Assembly: GCA_000750105.3 (NCBI GenBank)
Contig: JPHH03000003.1
Span: 496,001 to 560,000, forward strand
DNA from: Tolypocladium sp. Sup5 PDA-1
Lineage: Eukaryota; Ascomycota; Sordariomycetes; Hypocreales; Ophiocordycipitaceae
DNA length: 64,000 nt
Direction of reading: 5' to 3'
Shown: positions 33,070-44,178 of the stretch, in pieces
How the letters are laid out: the number at the start of each line of letters is the position of its first letter
Position numbering within the stretch: position 1 is the stretch's first letter
Notes under the pieces: model-generated
Told to the model about the DNA's origin: nothing
Databases searched by the model: none
What the model saw: the letters and a program-made list of their open reading frames with translations, nothing else
Program-made: the position numbers and the translations under genes

Positions 33070-35572
33070 TCACTGGTTTCCAAACATGTTTCCCCCACCG
33101 TGTTGTCCGCCCATGCCGCCGCCCATGCCTCCCATGGGGTAACCGAACCGTCCAAAGTTGTTGAACCCCGGGAAGCCACCCACGTCTTGGTACCCGGACA
33201 CCAGATACGACCAGTCCATGTCGCTCGTCTCCTGAACATGCGCACCGCCGCCGGGTGCCATGGCCGGGCCCGCGCCGCCCATGGACTGATCAACGGACGG
33301 AGGCGTCATCATGGCTGTGTTTTCGGCGCCGGCGGCGGTCTGATTGGGGCCGCGAGAGCGGGGGAAGTCGACGGGTATCGGTTCCAGGCTCGGGTCTTGG
33401 CGATTCTCTGCACGTGCTTTGCGACGCTTCTCGGCACGCTCCTGAAGGCCGATGATGAACCGCGGAGGGCTGACTTGCTTGCCGCTGCTTTTCTGGGCTG
33501 CCTCGTGGGCGTCCCATGCTTTGATGAAAAGGCTTCCGAACGCCGTGTGCATGGGGCTGTGCAGGTTGTTGAGCAGACCCCGGAGATCGTAGTTGGCAGT
33601 AATAGCCTCCCACGCTCGCTCCACCATTGCACCTGAAATGCGGTTCCGCAATTCCTGGACCAGGAACATGTACGCCGGGAAGGGGAAGTGGTGCATAGAG
33701 TACCACTTGAATGGCTGGAGGCTCTCGGATGATTGGACCACGTTGTCATACTCGATCATCTGCGTGGCCTGCAGGAACAGGCTGTCCCGCTCGATTTCCT
33801 TGAGGGGCATTGCCTCCGAGTTGTGCATGCGGACGAGGAAGCTGATGACGCGCATTTTGCACAGGTTTTGCCGAGTCATGGTCAGGGTGAAGAAATGCAA
33901 GGGTATCTTGGGATCGCACTGAGTCAGATATGTGCCTCCACGTGTGCACAGAAGCCGTCGAGGGTGTACGCGGGGGACTCCTGGCCGGCAATTCGGATGG
34001 TCGTGGCCGGTGTTCTGGCCCCGGAGCCTTGGGACGATGGGCTGGCCTTGTCGGGGTTGTTCATCTTGAAACTGTCGCGATTGCTGTTGCTGGCCACAGC
34101 CATGGCGATCTCTATACGGGCAAGGGCGAACAGCATCTCTGTCGGCCCCGTGTGCGGTGCTGGCATCTCCTTGCCTTCAATGTGAAGATCAGAGTCGTTG
34201 ACGTTGAGGGGAATCTTGCAGTCACCACCGCTTGAAAGGGCCGTGACGGTGGAGCCAGTCATCTCTCCTATTCGGCGATCGTACCCGACGATTGTCCACC
34301 ATAGGCGGCGACGTTGCTCGACCTCGAAGGGGGGGAGGCCCGATCCGCCAGGGTCCCTGTGTAGGCCCATCCGTTGAGCCATCCGGACAGCTATCCCTAT
34401 CAGACAAAACACCTGGCGAGGATCGACAAACCACCTTACGGCGAACTAGGCATCGTTAGACCACTGGGACGCCATAGCTGTTCTGGGAAAGCATACCAAG
34501 TAGAGCACGTAAGCTTGGAGGCAGATGAAGTCGTCGCCTCGCATAAAGCCAGCGTTTAGCAGTGCCTGTTGCAGCGCCGTGAAGTATCGGCCTAGGAGCT
34601 CCCTTTTCGGTTCGCCAAACATTCGGTGAACGTCGGGCTCTTCCAGGGACGTGATGGCCATGACGTAGATGGCAAACATGAGAGCTTCAATGTTCTTCGG
34701 TGCCTTTTCCAACTGTGATGTCGCGCCGATAATCTGGCCTTGGATGGTTGGGATGTGTGTGATTTTCAGCAAAGGGTTAATATTATCAATGTATATTTGC
34801 CACAGCTGGACGATGTGGATGGTGGAAGGGTGGGCATCCGTGACGGGCTGAGCCCGGCCGCCGACGATGAAGGGAAAGCCGTCTTGGTCGCTGAACATTT
34901 TGTCAAAGGCGCGATGGATGGTTGAGCCGCCCTCGGCCTCGTCTTCGGAAGAGTCGTGAAGCAATTGCTCGCTCGCTCGGAACTGGGCCCCCAATTAGCA
35001 TTCAAGAACAAAAGGGGCCGTGGACTTGAGCGCTACCCACCTCTTTGTGGAGGGAGAACCATTTGCCAGGTCTGTCGCGTCTTGGTCAGCGAGGACGGTC
35101 ATGGATAGGTAGCGGACAGAAGAGCGTACTTTTCGTTTTGGGCCGCCGAGGGGGACGCGCTGGCCTCGGGCGACGTATTGAGGCCCTCAAAGTCATTCTC
35201 CAGCTCGTCCACTTCGTCCAATTGCGGGCCTTCGCTCCTCAGATCGTGGCCAATGGCATCGAACTTGACTCCATGCTCGCTCAGAAGACTTTCATATTTC
35301 TTCAGCCGTTCGACGAGGTCCTTCTCCTGCAGACGCTTCTTGCGGCGGCGGGGAGGTGCAGGAGGGATGACCCTGCACTCGACTCCGGCCTTAACACAGT
35401 TGGCACACGGCTTGTTCTTGTCGCAGCGGACCTTGCGCTGCTGGCAGAGCACACAGCTGGTGCCGCGCGTCAACTTCATGGCTGAAAGGTCGGGCAGCTG
35501 CTGTTGGGCCCGCGGCATCGGCGCCGGACCGGGACCCGGACCGGGCACGGAGGCATACTGCTCGGCAGACAT
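33070..35572 (-). pseudogene. Zn2Cys6 transcription factor with apparent frameshift
   Basis: Exons from the right: 35572..35130, 35071..35041, 34982..34497, 34412..~33931, then ~33930..33070 in another frame. The binuclear cluster is Cys40, 43, 50, 56, 59, 66 (TSCVLCQQRKVRCDKNKPCA), followed by a basic linker and a coiled coil (LQEKDLVERLKKYESLL). The fungal-specific middle homology region spans exons 3-4 (INPLLKITHIPTIQGQIIG, MAQRMGLHRDPG, EVEQRRRLWWTIVGYDRRIG). After DGFCAHVEAH the frame hits TGA at 33926..33924, yet the next frame continues with YLTQCDPKIPLHFF and stays open for ~286 codons to a natural stop, with family-like sequence. No intron longer than 35 bp can bridge this. Read literally, the protein is ~482 residues; the family pattern expects ~767. 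It may be a sequencing error or a real lesion. Confidence 0.75.
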
Positions 35573-36694
35573 GTCTTATATTGTCTGCGGGGGACGGCAG
35601 GAGGCCAGATTTGGAGAGCCAAGCACCGAGTATCCGTACGGACGTCCGTGATGACGCGCGCGGTAAACGTCCAGGCACGCCGCCTGCGCCAAGAGGGGGG
35701 TACTATTACCCAATGCGTAGTTGACGATCAATCTCTGTGACCTGCATAAGCCTCAGGCGTCGAAGACGGCAGGACCAGGTGCAAGGCCCCGTCGGTAGGG
35801 CTGAGTCGGGCTGGGCGGGCAGCTCTCGGGTACGGAATTGGCCTGTAGCCGTCCGGGGGGCGAGGGCGGCAGGCGTTTGGCCCAAGCACAAAGCCCGAGT
35901 GACAAGTGTGCTGGTGTGGGTGATGAGTGACTGTGTGACTCGATGAGTGAGGCTCAAGCGCGGGGTCCGACGAGGGCGGATGGAGGTGCGTTGCTACACG
36001 TCAACCGTCGAACCTTGACCGTTGGACCCTGAAGCATGCGGATACAAATTGCTCGGGCTGTCCCTCCCTCGAGTCGCTGGCGTCATCCAGGCCGCGTACG
36101 AGTAAGCGCTGCTTCGGGTCTCTTCTCAGGCTGGCGGGCCTCGCTGGAGCTGTATCGCTGTTGGCAGCGGTGGATGCTGTTGTCGGAGTCTGAAATGCCC
36201 CTCTCGGTCCCGAAGCTCGCCAGGTCTTGGGGCCCGCTCGGCTATCGGATAATCCGCCACGTCCCAAAACGGCATGGTGCATCCGTCGCGGGAGAGGAGC
36301 TCGGGCAGGGTCGCACCCGAAACGGCCGCGAACATGGCATTGTTCCACAGACGACAGTCACAACAGTCACGACAGTCACAACGCCGCAGACAAAGTCACG
36401 AGTCCCGACCGCCGCCGTTTTTCGCGAGGGCATCGTGAATTCCTGTTTTTCCGGGCGTCTGCCCCTGCAAAAGTCTCCGCCCCCGAGAAATGTTTGCTAC
36501 CAAGTACTAGTCCCCTCTTGCTTCTGGCCCGTGCCGAGTGGCACAGGTCACAAGGGGTTAAATATGCCATAGATCCCTTCGTCCAGGTGAGATGAAAGGC
36601 CGCTTCTCCTCTCCTCTTGGTAGCAGTACTATCAAGCTTGGTGCCTGTGCATGCTTCATTTATTCTCCAGTCACGACTCTGTGCCGCTGCAGCC
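35573..36694. promoter_or_regulatory. Divergent promoter region of the regulator and MFS genes
   Basis: 1122 bp between two start codons on opposite strands. It holds the palindrome TCCGTACGGA (35633-35642), 61 bp upstream of the regulator ATG and followed by CGTCCG, i.e. inverted CGG/CCG half sites like those bound by Zn2Cys6 dimers. A 9-bp-period repeat of CAGTCAC lies at 36353-36382. Binding is inference. Confidence 0.45.
36353..36382. repeat. Three CAGTCAC units with 9-bp period
   Basis: CAGTCA appears three times, each followed by CAA or CGA, about 310 bp upstream of the MFS start codon. Confidence 0.7.
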
Positions 36695-38626
36695 ATGGCC
36701 GTGCTTGACGGCGACAAAGGACGAACGTCTCTGGAGAACAACACGGACAACGCCTCCGTCTCCTCGATCGGCATTCAAAAGGACCTTCATCAAACACAAC
36801 GGCCTATTGCAGAAAAGACATCACCCGGCAACAACGCTGGGTCAAAACCAACGTTGCCGGCTCCAGCACAACACGATGGGTCAGCGGATGAACCAGACAT
36901 CGAAAAGCCGGCGGCGTCAGGCCCAGCTTTCCAGCAGGAAGCAGAGGAAAACTACAAGCCCAAGACCGCCAAGTTCTGGCTCGTCGTGCTCTCGGCCTTT
37001 GTCTCCATGTTTCTCGTCGCCCTCGACCGCACCATCCTGTCGACGGCTATCCCGCGCATTACCGACGACTTCAAGAGCTTGGGCGACATTGGCTGGTATG
37101 GCTCGGCCTACATGCTGACGACGGCTGCTTTCCAGCTGCTCTTTGGACGGGTATACCGGTTTTACAACTTGCGCTGGACCTTCCTCTGCTGCGTCGTCGT
37201 CTTCGAGGTCGGTTCCGCCATCTGTGGTGCTGCACCGAGCTCTGCCGTCTTCATCTTTGGTCGGGCTATTGCTGGTTTGGGCTCAGCTGGCATCATGACC
37301 GGCTCCATGATGATCATCATCCCCATGGTTCCTCTTCACAAGCGGCCCATGTTCCAATGTGAGTTGTCCCCTGCTCTAAACGTCGATACCTGACCAGACG
37401 CTAATACTCGTCACAGCCATTTTCGGTGTCGTCTTTGGCATATCCTCGGTGGCTGGACCCTTGATCGGCGGTGCCTTTACCGAGCGGGCGACCTGGAGGT
37501 GGTGCTTTTACATGAACCTCCCAGTTGGCCTCGCCGCCTTCATCTTCCTCTTCTTCTTCTTCTTGGACTCTCCCAGCCAGCCCCAGAAGCCAGCACCCGT
37601 CAAAGAACACATCATGCGACTGGATCCCCTGGGCACCTTCTTTTTCGTCCCCTCCGTGGTCTGTCTCGTCCTGGCGTTGCAGTGGGGTGGCTCCACGTAT
37701 CCTTGGAGTAACTGGCGCATCATCCTCTTGTTCGTCATATTTGCGCTCGCTGCCATTGCCTTTGGCGCCGTTCAGGTCATGATGCCGGAAAGCGCCACTC
37801 TTCCCGTACGGATCATTAAGCAGCGAACAATGCTTGCTGGAACATTTGTCATGCTTTTCCTCTCTGGCGGCATGCTGCTGACCGTCTACTACATTCCTCT
37901 TTGGTGTAAGCTGTTCTTCCCAGCCTCTACCCGATGCTTGAGCTGGCGCTGACGTCTTGTCCAGTCCAAACCACCCACGGCATCGATCCAGTGAAGTCTG
38001 GTATCTATACCATTCCCCTCGTCCTGAGTCTCGTCGTCGCATCCATCATATCTGGTGCCTTCACACAGCGAATCGGATACTACGTGCCATCCATGATCCT
38101 CTGCCCTTGTGTCACGGCTATCGGCCAAGGCCTCATGACCACATTCACGCCTACCACGGACTCCTCGCATTGGATTGCCTACCAATTTATTGTCGGCTTT
38201 GGTGTAGGTCTGGGAATGCAGTCCGTCGGCTTGGCCGTACAGGCGACCCTCCCGAAGGAAGATATCCCCACGGGCATCTCCATCACCTTCTTTGCGCAAC
38301 AACTGGGCGGTGCCATCTTCGTCTCTGTCGGCCAAACCATTCTCAGTGGCCTCCTAATCCAGGAGCTCGCTCATCTACCGGGACTGGATCCCCAGGTCAT
38401 TGTCCAGACGGGTGCCACCGAGCTCCATCACGTGGTCCCGGCCCAATTCTTGCAGGCGGTCACGGAGGCGTACAACTACGCCTGTACCAGAATATTCTTT
38501 GCGGCTGTTGCCCTCGCACTTGCCCAGCTTCTCTGCGCGTGCTGTGTAGAGTGGCGGAGCATCAAGAAGGGGAAGCAGAGTCCGCCCGCCCAAGGCTCGA
38601 CTGAGAAGGAACCGGAAGCCAAGTAA
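36695..38626 (+). CDS. DHA2-type (14-TM) MFS drug/toxin efflux transporter
   Basis: Exons 36695..37358, 37417..37905 and 37965..38626 encode 604 residues; both introns are GT-AG (58 and 59 bp). A hydrophilic N-terminal tail of ~90 residues precedes the first helix, which carries the family motif VALDRTILSTAIPRITDDF. GWYGSAYMLTTAAFQLLFGR, GRAIAGLGSAGIMTGSMMII and ISSVAGPLIGGAFTERATWR follow. The last resembles the motif C region of antiporters. The count of hydrophobic segments fits 14 TM helices. Relatives are plasma-membrane exporters of drugs and mycotoxins, many encoded beside the genes whose product they export. The substrate is unknown. It is divergently transcribed from the Zn2Cys6 gene. 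The ATG at 36695 is chosen because the first in-frame ATG precedes the acidic tail. Confidence 0.92.
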
Positions 38627-39120
38627 ATATTCATTGGAAAATTCATCAACGAGCGTATGAAAAGATGGGTTTGGACTATTCGAGTCTGTAGACAGGGGAA
38701 AGGGCATTATGGGCATATGCCAACACTAGAATCGCATGGGTGACGTCACCTCAGCTCAATCAGTATGCGTATCAGATCTACGCCGTATGTAGCATAATAA
38801 TAATAAACTATGTTTCAAATCTCCAGCAAGAAAACGTTTCAGTTGTTGGGTGAACTGTACTTGAAAGCCAGGCGTCATGTTCCATTGTCCTCCCAAGTGA
38901 AAGGGTTAGTCATCAACTTAATGCGTCAACTGCAGCCTACGAGTACGTACTTCGAAGTTCATACCCCCCACTGACGCGGGGCATCAAGCTTCCCACCTTC
39001 AACAGCAGTAACCACCAACGCATCTCGTCTATTCCTGCGTGAATTCTTTCACGCAATTCTGCCTCCACAGAAAGTTCTGCGAGCTTGCCAAAGCCTTCGA
39101 CTGGGCCGCATCCAGGCGTC
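38627..39120. other. Intergenic between MFS gene and CSN6
   Basis: 494 bp, tandem + strand genes; 3' UTR then promoter. It is AT-richer than its surroundings near 38790-38830. No gene seen. Confidence 0.65.
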
Positions 39121-40414
39121 ATGGATGCTCCGAGCTCCAACCCCCTCATCTCCAGCCAGAAGAGCTCCCAGCTCCAGACGGTCCTCCACCCCCTTGTGCT
39201 CCTCACGATATCCGACTACATCACGCGACACACTTTGCGGGAGCAACAAGGTCCCATTATTGGGGCTTTGCTGGGCCAGCAAAACGGACGCGAAATTACC
39301 ATCGAGCATGCCTTTGAGTGCCACACGCTTGCTGCGCCAGACGTAGCAGGCGGCTATCTATTGGATGCCCACAACTTTGGGGCGAGACTGGAGCAAAGTC
39401 CGTTCCCTTGCGCCGTGACGAGATTCAAACACTGACTTTGGAACAGTGGTCACGGTTCACAAAGAGCGACAATTGGACTTCGTCGGCTGGTACACCCTCC
39501 TCCCGTCCTCCGGTCCGACGCCCACGATCTTGCCCATCCACGGCCAAGTACTCGATGGATGGAACGAGTCGGCAATCCTGCTGGGATTCCACCCGGAAGA
39601 GGCTCTGCATCATTCAGTCGGCGGCAAGCTTCCTCTCACGATATACGAGAGCAACTACGAGGTGGACGATCCGAAGAACGACCAAGACGGCGAGGACAAG
39701 AGGATGGACGATGGCGAATCCACGCTGAAGCTCAAGTTTCGCGAGGTCCCGTACTCGGTCGAGACGGACGAGACGGAGATGATCAGCATGAACTACGTGG
39801 CGGGAGGTGGAGGCAACGCGACGGCCGCTGCGGCCGCTGCGGCCAAGGAGGAGCGGCCAGCCCGGTCGGTAGAGTCGAATGGGAAGGGGAAGCGAAGACT
39901 TGTCGAAAGCGAGGGCGACGAAATCAAGGAGCAACCGCAGGAAGAGGATAACGTCATCCTCACGCGAGAGGAGGAGGAGATGCTCGCCTCTCTCACGGCC
40001 AAGGCCAACGCGATCAAGATGCTCCACTCCCGAATTCGTCTTCTCGCTACCTATCTGGAGCGCCTGCCGCCCTCGTACGTCAACAGCGAGAATGCTGACG
40101 CTGACAGTATGGACACGGACAACACGGTTCCTTCTTTGACCATACTGCGACAGGTCCAGGCGCTTGTCAGCCGCCTAGATCTCGTCATTCCTTCCGACAA
40201 GGAGGCATACGAAAAGGAGATGCTCCAGGAGACGAACGACGTCCATCTCATCGGCCTGCTCAACACCGTCATGCAGAGCCTGAGTCAGGCCCGCGACGTT
40301 GGCAAAAAGTTCACCATCCTTGGGGGGTCTAAGTCGGGCGGCCGTCGAGGACCACAGGACTTCCAGGGCAGCTCGTCGTTTAACATGCCTGGTCCCGGGG
40401 AGCTGCTCATTTAG
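39121..40414 (+). CDS. CSN6: COP9 signalosome subunit 6
   Basis: Exons 39121..39397 and 39447..40414 encode 414 residues (CsnF in Aspergillus). The 49-bp intron joins LEQ-MVTVHKERQLDFVGWYTL in frame. The MPN domain spans about residues 20-190 (VLHPLVLLTISDYITRH, GALLGQQNGREITIEHAFEC). As expected for CSN6 it lacks the JAMM zinc ligands of the catalytic subunit CSN5. The C-terminal part (LIGLLNTVMQSLSQARDVGK) is the helical bundle segment. An Ala-rich, acidic insert (~220-290) is low complexity. The complex removes NEDD8 from cullins and in fungi controls development and secondary metabolism. The start lies 4 codons before conserved sequence. Confidence 0.93.
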
Positions 40415-40809
40415 GGGCTGACTGCTCTTCTGGCGCAGTTCGGAGCGCCCTCGTTAGATTAGGCCCGGCGTCAAGGATAAGGGGAAACAATGGAGTCTAC
40501 AGAAACGAATGATACATGATTGATGAAGCCACTACCCCTTTCATGTTATGGTTAGCCACCGAGGGGTAGACTGGTTGCAACGCGGAAAGAAATAACAAAC
40601 TAATTCAACAACTGCTCGCGTGACTGGACACAGAAACGTGAGTTGCTACGTAGGCCTAAGCAAACTGCCTTTTGGTGCATAGGATACAAATGTACTTTGA
40701 CAGCTCTTCTACCAAAAAAACAAGATGGGAGAGGGAAAATACCGAGGGCATGCTGAAGCACTTGTGACAATAGGGCCTCCCGTTTATGCGCCGTCGTCAG
40801 TCCAGTCTC
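40415..40809. other. Intergenic, convergent 3' ends of CSN6 and VPS17
   Basis: 395 bp between facing stop codons; AT-richer than the coding parts; no other feature seen. Confidence 0.7.
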
Positions 40810-42731
40810 TCAAAACGTGCTCGTCGCCAACCGGCTCGCCGCATTCCTCGCGTCGATGCGATCGTCGTCGTCCTCGTTGGGCCCAGTCAGGCCGGAGTGG
40901 CCGCCCGCGCCGGCCTTGCCTGGGCTGGATTCCTGGTCCTCCTCGCCGTCGCCCTCCTCCGCGACCTTGCCCATGAAGCTGCTCGAGACGCTGCGGCTGG
41001 TCGTGTCGGAGCGGCGGGGGACACCGCTCCAGGCGTCGCCCTTGGGGCCTTGGCTGGCTGCCATGCTGGTGCGTCGGACGGTGGGATGGGCCTCGCGTCC
41101 GAGACGGCTGAGGCCGCCGGAGGCGTCGATGGAGCGGATATCGGGGCGGACAGTCTCCAAGAGCGCCAGCGTTCGTCTCTCTGCCTCGATCTCTCGAAGC
41201 ACGTACTCCCTGATGCTCAGACGCAGGTCCGCGGCGGTCCTCGAGAACCACTTTCGACGCTCCTGCACCAGGTTCTGGGTGACTCGGTTCGTCTTTTGGT
41301 GGAGAGTCATCTCGTTTTGCCGAGCCTCGTCCAGGGCAGCAATCGCCTCGTCCACCTTCTCGCGGCGAACGCTGGAGCTGGCCTTGAGACGGTCGGCAGC
41401 GTTCAGCTTGCTGCGGGTTGCCTCTTGTGCCTGCAGAAACTCTCGGACAAGGATCTGACGGTTTGTCAGGGACTCCTTGACGATGAAGGCGTCCTGGGAG
41501 TGGTATTGGAAGGGGTCTCCGATGGTGGCCGCTTCGGCCGTGGCCTGAGCAGCGTGGTAGTCTCCGACAGTCTGTACAACCTTGCCGAGCTTCCTGTAGG
41601 CGTTGGCCAGTCCGGGGTGCGGCTCCTGGACATTCATGCTGCCCAGCTTGACTCCATAATCCGATTCTGCGAGGCCCAACCCTGTGATTCGGTCAGCAAT
41701 GTTTCAAATGTCAATGCCAAAGACAGTTGCGAACCTCTCCGGGCCTTGACCATCTTATCGACCTTGTGTCCAGCGTCCATGGTGCCAAGGTAGAATAGCT
41801 TGACCGCGGGTCGGGCATCGGCGAGTTCGGGGGTATCATCGGGAGGAGGCGCAAATTGCTTCAAAATCTTTCTGCGGACGCCAGTCGCCGGCTGCTTCAT
41901 CTTGACCAGCGGGCTGTAGCCGAAGTCGCTCTCTACGAAGAGCACCACCTCATCGTCTCTCATCAGGACCTCGTTGCTGCAGACGTAGTTGAACCATCGC
42001 TGCATCATAGCCTTTACCCGGGTTTCGTCTTCATCGGTACCTGCGCCAGCGGCCGTGACAGGAGGAGGAACGGCGGGAACGAGGGCCTCCGGATTCGCGG
42101 ATATCAGATGATCGCCGAGCTTGACAAACTCGGAATGCAGGCGTCGGACGTCTCGGTACTGTGTTGTGCGGAACCGCGGTAGGTTTGTCTGCAGCTTGGT
42201 CAGTCTTCTAGCACCCAGTTGCGGAAAGCCGGAGGGATGCACATGAACATCGAAACGCAGGACCGGATCCTTCTTGCCAGTTCTCTCGAGTCCCGTAATC
42301 TTGGCCTGCAGCCTAAAGTGAGGGTGGGACGGCTTTTGAGGTTGTCGCCCTTGCTCAGGATGCGCTTCGGCACCAGCGGGCTGGCTGGGCTGCTGGGATG
42401 CTGGGGCGGCTCCAGCGGACTGCTCAGGCGGGCCAGCGTGCTGCGAATCAGCCACCGATTCTGATGCGGCCGTTTCTAGGGTCGCCGAATCCTCAGCTTC
42501 GCCCTCGGTTCCAGATTCGGTGGTCGCAGTTCCGGGCCGCTGGAACCCTTCGGCCTCGTCAGCCTGTCCGAGTCCGTTGGAGGTTTCCGGGTTGTATGGG
42601 AAAGGGGGCGGCTCGCTGGACACGTTGCCAAATTCGTTGCGGTTGTGCCGAGGCGAGGACCTCGGTGAGTTTCCCCATGGCGAGGCCTCTACCGGGTCCT
42701 CTACCTCGTTGATCGGCGCGCTGTAGTCCAT
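40810..42731 (-). CDS. VPS17: Retromer sorting nexin Vps17
   Basis: Exons from the right: 42731..41735 and 41681..40810 encode 622 residues. The 53-bp GT-AG intron joins VKARR-GLGLAESDYG in frame. A disordered N terminus (~140 residues, Pro/Glu-rich) precedes a PX domain (FRLQAKITGLERTGKKDPVL to QRWFNYVCSNEVL), including TTQYRDVRRLHSEFVKLGDH. The C-terminal half is the helical BAR region (YRKLGKVVQTVGDYHAAQAT, VQERRKWFSRTAADLRLSIR). Vps17 pairs with Vps5 to form the membrane-bending dimer of retromer, returning cargo receptors from endosome to Golgi. The tail after ~530 is acidic and disordered. The gene is divergent from BCP1 (510 bp between starts). Confidence 0.92.
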
Positions 42732-43241
42732 GGTGATGGCGTGGATGAGGCGATGACGTTGGCCTCTGTCGACTTTGGAGGAGAAGAGTTCGGAGGAGCT
42801 TGGGGGACGTGATTGTCAGCGTCAGGCGTCAATCATGGCGCAAACACGGTCACACGTTAAGGCCCACGGTCCGAGCAGCGGGATGTCAATCGCGAGCAGT
42901 GGGCTCGACGGTGACGCAACGGTGCCAGGCTGCGACTGCTTGGGATACATACGAGTACGAGTAAGCGAGGCCGCCTCCGCAGCTGCGTAATTGGCCCGAC
43001 AAGCGCCATTTATCGCGGCTGGACAGGCGCTCTTGGCGCTGTCCAGCTCTTATCAGGCCTAGTAGAGACTAGTGCGGGGCAACCAGACAAAATTTACCTG
43101 CGATGGGCGCGGTCACTGAGCGGTCACTGCTCGATTCGATTCTCACGAAGCCATTCTCCATCCAACCTCTCACTCATTCGCAACACACGCGGGCACAATT
43201 TTAGGGGGATTTCTCACCTGCAACTACAAAAGCTGCAAGCC
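42732..43241. promoter_or_regulatory. Divergent promoter of VPS17 and BCP1
   Basis: 510 bp between two opposite start codons; must contain both promoters. No specific site could be named. Confidence 0.65.
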
Positions 43242-44159
43242 ATGGGCAAAAAGAGATCAAGGGAGGACGGCAAGGATGCCCCTCCTGCCGACGCTGGTGT
43301 CGACAAGATGGACCAGGACAGCAGCGACGACGAGGTAGGGCATCGCTCACAAACCGTGGTCCGGGATCTGCGCTGACGGCATGTCCAGGACTTTGACATG
43401 GTGGATGTGGAATTCGAATGGTTCAACTTCGACCAAGAAGTAGACTTTCACGGCGTCAAGTCACTCTTGCGACAACTCTTCGATGTCGACGCCAACCTCT
43501 TCAACATGTCAGCCCTCGCGGACCTTGTCCTGTCGCAACCAACCATTGGTTCGACCGTCAAGGTTGATGGAAAAGCCACCGATCCGTACGCCATGCTCAC
43601 GGCTCTCAACACGTTTGAGCACCGCGAGAAGGAGCCCATGAAGGACATCCTCAAGTACCTGGTGGAGAAGGCGCAAACCAACGAGTCTCTGTCTGCTATT
43701 CCCAGGTTGATCAACGGCGGCAACCACGTCGGCTTGGTGTTCTCGGAGCGTCTGATCAATGTGCCCCCGGAGATTGGCCCGCCAATGTACTCGATGCTTA
43801 TCGACGAGGTAGAGGCCGCCGTGGAGGACAAGGAGCCTTATGAGTTTACCCACTATCTCGTCCTGTCAAAGACGTATCAGGAGGTTGAGTCGACCCTGGA
43901 CGTGGAGGACCGGAAACGGAAGAAGGCCAAGGAGACGTCTTCGATATACTACTTCCACCCCGAAGACGAGGTTCTTCACAAGCACGCCGTGGCACATGGC
44001 AGCTTCAAATACACCAAGGAGGAGGACGCGGTTGCGGACAGCAAGCGAGCGTTCCAGGAGATGGGAGTCAAGGCATTTGGGCACATGATTCTGATCGAAG
44101 CGAGCAAGTTCGAGGGCGCCGTCAAGGCCATCAACGCGTACCTAAGCCCTCCGCAATAA
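43242..44159 (+). CDS. BCP1: Bcp1/BCCIP nuclear chaperone-export protein
   Basis: Exons 43242..43334 and 43389..44159 encode 287 residues; the 54-bp intron lies between SSDDE and DFDMVDVEF, in phase 0. The short basic then acidic N terminus (MGKKRSREDGK) precedes the BCCIP fold: VDFHGVKSLLRQLFDVDANL, LINVPPEIGPPMYSMLIDEV and FHPEDEVLHKHAVAHGSFKY. In yeast, Bcp1 is an essential nuclear protein that chaperones Rpl23 for 60S assembly and supports nuclear export of Mss4 and others. Here the stop codon is followed after 19 bp by the convergent chorismate mutase stop codon, so the two 3' UTRs must overlap. Confidence 0.95.
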
Positions 44160-44178
44160 ATGACACTTAATATGACAC

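Noticed and set aside
33895..33960. A tiny intron to explain the frame change in the Zn2Cys6 gene
   Set aside because: The only GT...AG pairs nearby are ~23, ~31 or ~51 bp long; the first two are too short to splice and the ~51-bp one does not restore the needed phase.
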